This document shows positions 46,532 through 53,633 of a stretch of DNA of 53,633 nucleotides, piece by piece. The notes below the pieces were generated by a model. It was not told the origin of the DNA, ran no database searches, and saw nothing but the letters and a program-made list of their open reading frames with translations. Origin of the DNA: Oscillospiraceae bacterium (GTDB lineage Bacteria > Bacillota_A > Clostridia > Oscillospirales > Oscillospiraceae); assembly GCA_017505505.1 (NCBI GenBank), contig JAFVPA010000022.1, forward strand, positions 1-53,633. The letters are read 5' to 3'. Numbering within the stretch: position 1 is the first letter of the stretch; each line of letters starts with the position of its first letter. A program made the translations under genes and the position numbers.

Positions 46532-48481
46532 ATGCGCTTTCTTTGCGGCAAACAGGACATGCCTACACTGTCCCGGGCCCAGGAGCATTCCTTCCTGCTT
46601 AACAATGGACTGGGCGGCTATGCTTCGGTTACGGCGGCTTACTCCGTGCCCCGCTGTGACCAGGGACTTCTTGTGGCGGCGGTGAAGGCCCCCAATGAGC
46701 GGATCACCTTTGTCCACCGGATGCGGGAGAGCCTGACCGTGGGAGAAAGGGAAGTGTTCCTGTCCTCTCAGGGGTTTGTTGGTTCCCGGCCGGCTGAGGA
46801 CGGCTACCGGAATCTGTCCTGCTTCTCCTATGAATATGTACCGGTCTGGACCTACCATGTGGAGGGAGTCACCGTCAGGCGGACGCTGGCCATGGACTAT
46901 GGCTTCAACACTACAGCGGTGGTCTATGAGGTAGAGAACCACAGCGGTGGAGCCTGTACCCTGAATATCGATCCATTCCTGAAATTTGCACCCAAGGAAA
47001 CAGCCTTGAATGAGCGGAAACGCTTCGGCTTCCGGGAAGGACGCATCACCTCCGGTCCGTATACTTTGTTCCTGCGGACCAATGCGAAGCTGGAAAAGCG
47101 GGCTGTTGTCTGGCAGACCCTGGCCTATCCTGAGGATGCTAAGGATGGCCGTCCTGCTAAGGGCTTGGCAGCCAATTGCTGCCGGATATCCCGGACTGTT
47201 GCACCCGGGGAAAGTGACCGGTTTGAGATCGTGTTCTCGCTGGAAACGGACACGCCCTCCGGTATGCAGATCGTGAACGAATGCATCCGCCGCCGACGGG
47301 AGCTGGAAGAGGGGAGCTCTCTGACGGATCCGCTGGCCCGGCGGCTGACCCTCAGCGCCGATGCTTTTATTGCCCATAGGGATTCCACGGATGAAAAGAC
47401 CATTCTGGCTGGCTACCCCTTGTTCAGTGACTGGGGCCGGGATACCATGATCGCCCTGCCGGGCTGCTGTCTGGCCACCGGACGGTTTGAAGATGCCAAA
47501 AGCATCCTGCGGACCTTCCTGGCCTATGAAAAGGACGGCCTGGTTCCCAACCTGTTCCCGGAAGGGGAAAGCAAGCCCATGTATAATACGGTGGATGCGG
47601 CCTTGCTGCTGATCGACTGTATGTGGCAGTACGTTCAGCGGACCGGGGACGAGAGCTTCCCACGGGAGGCCTGGCCGGTGATGGAGCGGATCATCGCAAG
47701 CTACCGCCGGGGCACCCATCACAGCATCGGCATGGATACCGACGGCCTGATCTTTGCCGGCGGCGGCTATGACCAGGTGACCTGGATGGATGTCTGCGTC
47801 AACGGTATTCTGCCCACCCCCCGGCATGGAAAGCCGGTGGAGATCAATGCCTACTGGTACAATGCCCTGCGGATCATGGATGCCCTGGCCCTGAAGCTGG
47901 GGGCGGACCGGAAGGACTATGCCCAGCTGGCGGAAACGGTGAAGGCCTCCTTCCTGGAGAAATTCTACATGCCGGAAAAAGGCTATCTGCGGGATGTTCT
48001 GTCCGGTACCGGTGCTGACGAACAGCTCCGGTGTAATCAGATCTGGGCGGTCTCCATGCCCTTTACCATGCTCAGCCCGGAACAGGAGCGCAGCGTGGTG
48101 GAGCTGGTGCAGCGGCACCTGTATACCCCCTGCGGCCTGCGGACCCTGTCTCCTGAGGATCCGGAGTACCATGGCCATTACGGCGGAGCGCAGGTAGAGC
48201 GGGATATGGCCTATCATCAGGGTACCACCTGGGTGTTCCCCATGGGAGCCTATTATCTGGCCTGGCTGAAGGTCCATGGCGGCACCGTGGAAGCGGCCCG
48301 GCAGGTACGGGAGCAGCTGGAAGCCTTGGTGCCCATGCTCCGGGAGGGATGCTTGGGGCAGTTGCCGGAAATTTATGACGGAGACCTGCCTTCGGAAGGC
48401 AAGGGCTGCTTTGCCCAGGCCTGGAGTGTGGGTGAAATGCTCCGGGTATTTGAAGCAATTGAGACAATTGAGAAAAAGTGA
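46532..48481 (+). CDS. Glycogen debranching enzyme, amylo-alpha-1,6-glucosidase type
   Basis: The enzyme hydrolyses alpha-1,6 branch points of glycogen or maltodextrins. The 649-residue protein has an N-terminal beta domain (1-270; LNNGLGGYASVTAAYS) and a C-terminal (alpha/alpha)6 catalytic domain (about 275-645). Characteristic blocks are YPLFSDWGRDTMIALPG (295-311), TVDAALLLID, QVTWMD, KPVEINAYWYNALR, and LPEIYDGD near the end. AAAAGGAGG precedes the ATG. The lack of a signal peptide means it acts in the cytoplasm on imported oligosaccharides or stored glycogen. Its stop overlaps the ribosome site of the next gene, so the two are translationally coupled. Confidence 0.9.
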   Translation: MRFLCGKQDMPTLSRAQEHSFLLNNGLGGYASVTAAYSVPRCDQGLLVAAVKAPNERITFVHRMRESLTVGEREVFLSSQGFVGSRPAEDGYRNLSCFSYEYVPVWTYHVEGVTVRRTLAMDYGFNTTAVVYEVENHSGGACTLNIDPFLKFAPKETALNERKRFGFREGRITSGPYTLFLRTNAKLEKRAVVWQTLAYPEDAKDGRPAKGLAANCCRISRTVAPGESDRFEIVFSLETDTPSGMQIVNECIRRRRELEEGSSLTDPLARRLTLSADAFIAHRDSTDEKTILAGYPLFSDWGRDTMIALPGCCLATGRFEDAKSILRTFLAYEKDGLVPNLFPEGESKPMYNTVDAALLLIDCMWQYVQRTGDESFPREAWPVMERIIASYRRGTHHSIGMDTDGLIFAGGGYDQVTWMDVCVNGILPTPRHGKPVEINAYWYNALRIMDALALKLGADRKDYAQLAETVKASFLEKFYMPEKGYLRDVLSGTGADEQLRCNQIWAVSMPFTMLSPEQERSVVELVQRHLYTPCGLRTLSPEDPEYHGHYGGAQVERDMAYHQGTTWVFPMGAYYLAWLKVHGGTVEAARQVREQLEALVPMLREGCLGQLPEIYDGDLPSEGKGCFAQAWSVGEMLRVFEAIETIEKK

Positions 48482-48489
48482 GGCTGTTT

Positions 48490-50133
48490 ATGAAAAAAAA
48501 GCTGTTGGATAAAAGCAAGCACGGCTGGTGGGAGTCTGCGGTTTTCTACCAGATCTACCCCAAAAGCTTCCAGGATACCGACGGTGACGGTGTCGGTGAC
48601 CTGCGGGGCATTATCTCCCGGCTGGACTATCTGGAAACCTTAGGCATTGACGGCATCTGGATGAGCCCTGTCTGCGCATCCCCCCAGGTGGACAATGGTT
48701 ATGACATCTCTGATTACTGCGCTATCGATCCCATGTTCGGAACCATGGAAGACATGGAGGAGCTGATCGTGGAAGCGAAGAAGCGGGGCATTTCCATCAT
48801 TCTGGATCTGGTGCTGAATCATTGCTCCAATCAGCATTTCTGGTTTCAGGAAGCCCTGAAGGGGAAGGATAACCCCTACCATGAGTATTTCATCTGGCGG
48901 GACGGCGACCCCGAAACCCCTCCCACGGACCTTCGGGCTACCTTTGGCGGCTCTGCCTGGACCTATGTACCGGAGCTGGAGCAGTGGTATTTCCACCAGT
49001 TCGCTGTGGAGCAGCCGGACCTGAACTGGGAGAATCCCGCGCTGCGCCGGGAGCTGTACAAGTCCATCCGGTTCTGGGTGGACAAGGGCGTGGAAGGCTT
49101 CCGTCTGGATGTCATTGACCAGATCGCCAAGGAACCGGATCTGGGGATTACCAATAACGGCCCCCGGCTCCATGAATATCTGCAGGAGCTGTCCCGGGAG
49201 GCCTTCCGGGAGCCCGGACTGGTATCCGTAGGCGAAGCCTGGGGCGCAAATCCCCAGCGGGCCAAGCTGTACAGTGCCCCTGATGGCAGTGAACTGTCCA
49301 TGGTATTCCAGTTCGAACACATCTGCCTGGACCAGGAGCCCGGAAAGGACAAGTGGGATATGATCCCTCTGAGCCTGCCTGCGTTGAAGGACTGCTACTG
49401 CCGCTGGCAGCAGGAGCTCCATGGAACCGGCTGGAACAGCCTGTTTATGAATAACCACGACCTGCCCCGGGTGGTCTCCCGCTGGGGCAACGACCGGGAA
49501 TACCGGGTGGAGTCTGCCAAGATGCTGGCTACCATGCTCCACGGTATGCAGGGCACGCCCTATATCTTCCAGGGCGAAGAGCTGGGCATGACCAACATCG
49601 TCCTGCCCATCGGGGAGCATGTGGATATCGAGACGCTGAATGTATACAAGGAGCGTCTGGAGCAGGGCTACGATCCGGAGGCGGTCATGGCCTCCATCCA
49701 CGCCCGGAGCCGGGACAATGCCCGGACCCCCATGCAGTGGACCGCCGGAGAGAAGGCCGGCTTCACCACCGGCAAGGCCTGGATGCCTCTGAACCCCAAC
49801 TATTCTGAGATCAACGCCGAGGCAGTTCTGGCGGATCCGGATTCCGTGTTCCACTATTATCAGAAGCTGATCTGTCTGCGGAAGACCTATGATGTGTTCC
49901 GGAAGGGCAGATTTACCCTGCTGTGCCCTGAGGATGAGAAGATCTTCGCTTACACCCGGGATACGGAAGATGAGCATCTGCTGGTGGTCTGCAACTTTAC
50001 GGAGGAGACGCTGACTTTTGACGCTCCCGAAAATTTTGAGGGAGCCCAGTGCCTGCTGACCAACTATTCCACGGAGCATGAGTGCCTGCGGCCTTATGAG
50101 GCGGTTATGCTCTATTACCGGGATACCAATTAA
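48490..50133 (+). CDS. GH13 alpha-glucosidase, probably oligo-1,6-glucosidase
   Basis: The 547-residue protein is a GH13 enzyme of the oligo-1,6-glucosidase/maltase group. Conserved regions are DLVLNHCS, GFRLDVID with nucleophile Asp207, VGEAWG with acid Glu249, and FMNNHD with Asp324. The start MKKKLLDKSKHGWWESAVFYQIYPKSF, quoted in part as AVFYQIYPKSF, is typical. Valine directly after the nucleophile is the residue linked to alpha-1,6 preference in this group; maltases usually have threonine. GTGAGG overlaps the previous stop and supports the ATG at 48490. It acts in the cytoplasm with the debranching enzyme. Confidence 0.9.
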   Translation: MKKKLLDKSKHGWWESAVFYQIYPKSFQDTDGDGVGDLRGIISRLDYLETLGIDGIWMSPVCASPQVDNGYDISDYCAIDPMFGTMEDMEELIVEAKKRGISIILDLVLNHCSNQHFWFQEALKGKDNPYHEYFIWRDGDPETPPTDLRATFGGSAWTYVPELEQWYFHQFAVEQPDLNWENPALRRELYKSIRFWVDKGVEGFRLDVIDQIAKEPDLGITNNGPRLHEYLQELSREAFREPGLVSVGEAWGANPQRAKLYSAPDGSELSMVFQFEHICLDQEPGKDKWDMIPLSLPALKDCYCRWQQELHGTGWNSLFMNNHDLPRVVSRWGNDREYRVESAKMLATMLHGMQGTPYIFQGEELGMTNIVLPIGEHVDIETLNVYKERLEQGYDPEAVMASIHARSRDNARTPMQWTAGEKAGFTTGKAWMPLNPNYSEINAEAVLADPDSVFHYYQKLICLRKTYDVFRKGRFTLLCPEDEKIFAYTRDTEDEHLLVVCNFTEETLTFDAPENFEGAQCLLTNYSTEHECLRPYEAVMLYYRDTN

Positions 50134-50151
50134 AAGACCTGCCACTTTATG

Positions 50152-50180
50152 AAGGACGGCCCCAGCGGGGCCGTCCTTTT
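50152..50180 (+). terminator. Terminator of the debranching enzyme-glucosidase operon
   Basis: A perfect stem AAGGACGGCCCC/GGGGCCGTCCTT with loop AGC runs into TTTT. Confidence 0.92.
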
Positions 50181-50391
50181 GCTGTGTCAGAAATATGGGA
50201 AACGTCACCCAGGCGTTTCCTTACAGATATCCTTCGAAAAGAAACGGTGCGAAACAAAATTACGAAACATATGGGATAAAATGCCTGAAGGCGTGGCACT
50301 GAAAATGAAAAGATAGCGATAAACAGAAAAATAAAGGACTATTTGTCTGAAATGTACAAAAAATGGATGTGAAATTTTACATATACGATTG

Positions 50392-50421
50392 TTGACGGCT
50401 GTAACAACGTGGTGGTATACT
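50392..50421 (+). promoter_or_regulatory. Promoter of malE
   Basis: TTGACG and TATACT are separated by 18 bases. The leader to the ATG is about 160 bases. Bases 50181-50390 are AT-rich and show no gene. Confidence 0.7.
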
Positions 50422-50440
50422 GTACATAATTCGTTCATAT

Positions 50441-50461
50441 AAAGTTTCGGAAAGTTTCGAA
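50441..50461. promoter_or_regulatory. Probable operator shared with the LacI region (site 2)
   Basis: The 21 bases, two direct units AAAGTTTCGG and AAAGTTTCGA plus A, are identical to 46304-46324. They lie about 12 bases after the expected malE transcription start, a position suited to repression. Confidence 0.75.
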
Positions 50462-50467
50462 AAAACC

Positions 50468-50550
50468 AGAAAAGGGCATGCCCTTTTCTGTCCTCAACAG
50501 TTATGTTGAGGACGAAGATCCTCTGGCATCAACAGAAAATTTCTGTTTTT
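50468..50550 (+). promoter_or_regulatory. Triple-hairpin leader of malE
   Basis: Three stems follow each other: AGAAAAGGGCA/TGCCCTTTTCT (50468-50489), GTCCTCAACA-GTTA-TGTTGAGGAC (50490-50513) and AACAGA/TCTGTT (50531-50547), the last followed by further T. The third, 40 bases before the ATG, resembles a weak terminator. Attenuation or mRNA stabilisation is possible. Confidence 0.6.
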
Positions 50551-50590
50551 GCATATATTATTATCATATTTTCATAGGAGGAAACACACA

Positions 50591-51847
50591 ATGAAGAAGA
50601 TCATGGCTCTGCTGCTGGTCCTGGCTATGGCTCTGTCTCTGGTCGCCTGCGGCGGCGGTGAGAAGACCGAAGCACCCGCAGAAACCAAGGCTGCTGCTGA
50701 AGGCCCTCAGGCCATCACCCTGAAGGTCTGGGCTCCCCAGGCTGACCAGGTTGACGAGAACAGCTGGCTGAATGTCATGCTGCCCAAGTTCGAGGCAGCA
50801 CATCCCGAATACACCATCACCTGGGACATCGGTGTCTGCGGTGAGGGCGACGCTGCCGGTATCGTCAAGAACGACCCCGCTGCAGCTGCTGACGTTTTCC
50901 TGTACGCTAACGACCAGATGGGCACTCTGATCGAGGCCGGCGCTCTGGCCAAGCTGGGCGGCTCTTACCTGGAGCAGGTTAAGGCAGACGTTGCTCAGAC
51001 CTACATCGACACCGTCACCTACACCGACGGCGGCGTCTACGGCTTCCCCATGGCTCCCAACACCTGGTTCATGTGGTACAACAAGGAAATCTTCTCTGAG
51101 GAAGATGTCAAGAACCTGAACACCATGCTGGAGAAGGGCGTTGTCTCCTTCCCCATGGATAACTCCTGGTACACCGCTACCTTCTTCTTCGGCGTTGGCG
51201 GCACCCTGTACGGCCCCCAGGGCATCGACGCTGCTGCCGGCATCGACTTCTCCTCCGACCTGTGCGTCGAGGCTGCCAAGTTCATGATCGACTTTGCCAA
51301 GAACCCCAACTTCAAGAACGACGTTGACGGCACTGGCGTTGCCGGCATGAAGGAAGGCACCATCCACGCTATGTTCTCCGGCCCCTGGGACCGTCCCGAG
51401 CTGGAAGCTTCCCTGGGCGAGAACCTGGGCTGCGCTGTCCTGCCCACCTTCACCATGAACGGCACTGACTACCAGATGAAGTCCTTCGCAGGCTCCAAGG
51501 CTATCGGTGTCAACCCCAACGCTTCCAACCCCAAGGCTGCTATGCAGCTGGCTGCTTTCCTGGCTTCCGCTGAAGGCCAGCTGGCCCGCTACGAGCTGTC
51601 CGCCATCACTCCCGCTGCTACCGCCTGCGCTGAGGACGAGGCTGTCAAGTCCAACTTCGTTGTCGCTACCGAGTCTGCCGAGATGGCTACCGCTACCATT
51701 GCCCAGCCCACCATCGCTGCAATGAACGGCTACTGGGATCCCGTCAAGAACTTCGGTCTGAACATCCTGAACGGCTCCATCACCTATGACAACGTCGAGG
51801 AAATGCTGGACGCTACCATGGAACTGCTGAACAGCACCGGCCTGTAA
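50591..51847 (+). CDS. malE: Sugar ABC transporter substrate-binding lipoprotein, MalE-like
   Basis: The 418-residue protein has a lipoprotein signal (MKKIMALLLVLAMALSLVAC, anchor Cys20), an Ala/Glu/Lys linker and a family 1 solute-binding fold starting ITLKVWAPQADQV. MALFG-type features include GGVYGFPMAPNTWFMWYNKEIF and a SGPWDRPEL block. It delivers sugar to the MalF-MalG permease encoded downstream. AGGAGG lies 9 bases before the ATG. Codon choice is extremely biased (GCT/GCC, CTG, AAG, ATC), a sign of very high expression. Maltodextrin as ligand is inferred from the family and the neighbouring enzymes; isomalto-oligosaccharides are an alternative. Confidence 0.9.
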   Translation: MKKIMALLLVLAMALSLVACGGGEKTEAPAETKAAAEGPQAITLKVWAPQADQVDENSWLNVMLPKFEAAHPEYTITWDIGVCGEGDAAGIVKNDPAAAADVFLYANDQMGTLIEAGALAKLGGSYLEQVKADVAQTYIDTVTYTDGGVYGFPMAPNTWFMWYNKEIFSEEDVKNLNTMLEKGVVSFPMDNSWYTATFFFGVGGTLYGPQGIDAAAGIDFSSDLCVEAAKFMIDFAKNPNFKNDVDGTGVAGMKEGTIHAMFSGPWDRPELEASLGENLGCAVLPTFTMNGTDYQMKSFAGSKAIGVNPNASNPKAAMQLAAFLASAEGQLARYELSAITPAATACAEDEAVKSNFVVATESAEMATATIAQPTIAAMNGYWDPVKNFGLNILNGSITYDNVEEMLDATMELLNSTGL

Positions 51848-51885
51848 TTGGATAATTAGATCCCCCAGTTACGTATGAATTGTCT

Positions 51886-51917
51886 GGCGGCGGCCGGAAT
51901 CCTGGCCGCCGCCTTTT
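51886..51917 (+). terminator. Terminator between malE and malF
   Basis: The stem GGCGGCGGCC/GGCCGCCGCC is followed by TTTT. No new promoter is visible before malF, so partial read-through would give more binding protein than permease. Confidence 0.85.
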
Positions 51918-51957
51918 CTAAAAAACTTATCCCCAAAAACAGAAGGGAGACGTTAAC

Positions 51958-53349
51958 TTGGCAAACAAGGAAAAGACCAAGCTCATTTCCGCCTACAGCA
52001 AGATCGGCTCTACTTCCCTGCAGAGCGCTCTGAAAAGTGGCGGTCCTGTGGTCTGGGCATCCTGCCTGGTCATGGGTCTTGGCAACTTCGCAGCCGGCCA
52101 GTACATCAAGGGCCTGCTGTTCCTGACAATTGAAATTGCATTCCTCTACTACATGGTCACCAGCGGCTTCAACTGGCTGACCCTGCTGCCCAGCCTGGGC
52201 GACACTCCCACTTCCGAAGTCTGGGATGACGATCTGGGTGTTTACGTTTATGTTCAGGGTGACAACTCTCAGCAGATCCTGCTGTTTGCGGTGGCAACCC
52301 TGGCAATCCTGGCTTTCTTCGTCGTGGTCTGGCGGGCTTCCGTCCGCAGCGGCTATATGGGCCTGTGCGTCAAGCGCTCCGGCAAGAAGGCTCCTTCCAT
52401 GAAGGACGACATCGTGGCTCTGTTCAATGAGAACATTCACAAGCTGCTGATGGCTACCCCCTTCACCATGCTGGCGATCTTCACCATGATCCCCCTGTTC
52501 TACATGATGCTGATGGCCTTCACCAACTACTCCGCTGTGGATGACCACCTGATCCTGTTCGACTGGGTGGGCCTGAAGAACTTCGCATCCATCTTCGATT
52601 CCGGATCTGCCATCGGTAAGCAGTTCGGCGGCGTCCTGGCCTGGACCCTGATCTGGGCTTTCTTCGCCACCTTCCTGAACTTCTTCCTGGGCACCTTCAT
52701 GGCCATGATCATCCAGCGTCCCTCCACCCGCTTCAAGGGCCTGTGGAGAACCATCCTGTCCCTGACCATCGCGGTTCCCCAGTTCGTGTCCCTGATGATC
52801 ATCCGCAACATGTTCAAGGACAACGGCGCGGTCAACACTCTGTTCCAGAACCTGGGCGTCCTGGGTCAGGGCGAGGTCTTCCCCTTCATGACCGACGCCA
52901 CCTGGGCACGGATCCTGCTGATCGTTGTCAACCTCTGGGTCGGTATCCCCTATACCGTCATGCAGGTCACCGGTATCCTGCAGAATATCCCCGCTGAGCA
53001 GTATGAGGCTGCCCGCATCGATGGCGCCAACACCGCACAGCAGTTCCGCTATGTTACCCTGCCTTACATGATCTTCGTGCTGACTCCCTACATCATCACC
53101 CAGTTCACCGGCAACATCAACAACTTCAACATCATCTACCTGCTCACCGGCGGCGGCCCCACCTACGTTGGCGACTCTGCCGGCCAGACCGACCTGCTGG
53201 TCACCTGGCTGTACAAGCTGTCCATCGACAAGCAGCAGTACAACATGGGCGCGGTCATCGGTATCTTCACCTTCGTGGTTCTGGCTGTTGTGGCCCTGGT
53301 CACCTACCGGAGCTCCGGATCTTACAAGGATGAGGAGGGCTTTAAATAA
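51958..53349 (+). CDS. malF: Sugar ABC transporter permease, MalF-like
   Basis: The 463-residue membrane protein has two N-terminal transmembrane segments (about 35-70, 103-125) joined by an external loop, then six in the permease core. The core carries the ATPase-contact EAA loop EQYEAARIDGANTAQQFR and the final GGGPTYVGDSAGQTDLLVTW segment typical of MalF. The start is TTG at 51958 with AGGGAGA 7 bases before; no ATG fits. The stop overlaps the malG start in TAATG. No ATP-binding subunit is in the window; a shared MsmK-type ATPase elsewhere is likely. Confidence 0.92.
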   Translation: MANKEKTKLISAYSKIGSTSLQSALKSGGPVVWASCLVMGLGNFAAGQYIKGLLFLTIEIAFLYYMVTSGFNWLTLLPSLGDTPTSEVWDDDLGVYVYVQGDNSQQILLFAVATLAILAFFVVVWRASVRSGYMGLCVKRSGKKAPSMKDDIVALFNENIHKLLMATPFTMLAIFTMIPLFYMMLMAFTNYSAVDDHLILFDWVGLKNFASIFDSGSAIGKQFGGVLAWTLIWAFFATFLNFFLGTFMAMIIQRPSTRFKGLWRTILSLTIAVPQFVSLMIIRNMFKDNGAVNTLFQNLGVLGQGEVFPFMTDATWARILLIVVNLWVGIPYTVMQVTGILQNIPAEQYEAARIDGANTAQQFRYVTLPYMIFVLTPYIITQFTGNINNFNIIYLLTGGGPTYVGDSAGQTDLLVTWLYKLSIDKQQYNMGAVIGIFTFVVLAVVALVTYRSSGSYKDEEGFK

Positions 53350-53633
53350 TGGCTAAGAAACCTGTTTCTGTCAAGAAGCAAAAGATGGTCACGGACATCG
53401 TTGTGCATGTCTTCCTGGTCATCGTTGCGATCGTCTGGCTGATCCCCTTCATCTGGATCATTGCCCACAGCTTCCGTGGTGAGAGCACCGGCATGTTCTG
53501 CTCCACCTTCCTGCCCCAGCAGTATACGCTGGACAACTACATCGGACTGTTCACGGACGTTAAGACCATGAACTTCCCCAAGATGTTCCTGAACACCTTC
53601 ATCATTGCCTGCTTCACCTGCGTGATCTCCACC
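53349..53633 (+). CDS. malG: Sugar ABC transporter permease, MalG-like (partial, cut by window end)
   Basis: The first 95 residues are present: a basic start MAKKPVSVKKQKMVTD, a first transmembrane segment (VFLVIVAIVWLIPFIWII), then SFRGES and YTLDNYIGLF leading to FPKMFLNTFIIACF, which is the MalG pattern. The ATG overlaps the malF stop by one base, so the two permeases are translated together. The rest of the gene lies beyond the window. Confidence 0.9.
   Translation, partial: MAKKPVSVKKQKMVTDIVVHVFLVIVAIVWLIPFIWIIAHSFRGESTGMFCSTFLPQQYTLDNYIGLFTDVKTMNFPKMFLNTFIIACFTCVIST

Overview
The window looks like chromosome of an anaerobic, spore-forming Clostridia member, most like the gut Oscillospirales. 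The evidence is a GC-rich low-GC-phylum gene set: bofA and spoIVB sporulation genes, a DnaD/DnaI primosome pair, an Rrf2-IscU-IscS iron-sulfur cluster, a clostridial-type FeoB, many AGGAGG ribosome sites, sigma-A promoters with 17-bp spacers, and several secreted proteins with Thr/Pro/Glu-rich linkers. I cannot name the species. No transposase, phage, CRISPR or rRNA gene is present; the one tRNA is tRNA-Leu(UAA).

Layout. 0-6 kb: bofA, an XRE-TPR regulator, a DUF975 membrane protein, the iscS-iscU-iscR operon with two operator boxes, and msrC. 6-10.5 kb: spoIVB with a small partner gene, two small genes (one NimA-like), an ECF sigma/anti-sigma pair and a DUF3786-like gene. 10.7-17.2 kb: alr-capA, dnaD-dnaI-HAD phosphatase, a YfbR-type HD nucleotidase and tRNA-Leu. 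17.5-20.8 kb: three SleB-type cell-wall hydrolases, two of them C39-like/SleB fusions. 21-26.2 kb: a 2-hydroxyacid dehydrogenase with a LarA racemase, then feoB, which is divergent from an unlisted 34-residue membrane protein; the two share a set of palindromic operators. 26.2-45.2 kb: a short AlbA_2 protein, then a 5,705-residue secreted protein carrying eight candidate serine-esterase modules and a beta-propeller, followed by a poly-glycine SH3-like lipoprotein. 45.2-53.6 kb: a LacI regulator, a debranching enzyme, a GH13 glucosidase and malE-malF-malG (malG cut by the window end), a malto-/isomalto-oligosaccharide uptake and breakdown locus.

A second layer runs through the first 24 kb. Short non-coding interspersed elements (a 218-bp family in four copies, a family of paired GTAGGG hairpins, a nested third family and a small TCATCC hairpin) share related ends, sit just after stop codons, and in four genes supply the stop codon itself.

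The strongest candidates for something undescribed are the giant multi-esterase protein with its lipoprotein partner, the small membrane protein co-regulated with feoB through GTTAGC-N4-GCTAAC boxes, and the stop-codon-supplying elements. All functions are inferred by reading motifs in the sequence; no database search was run.
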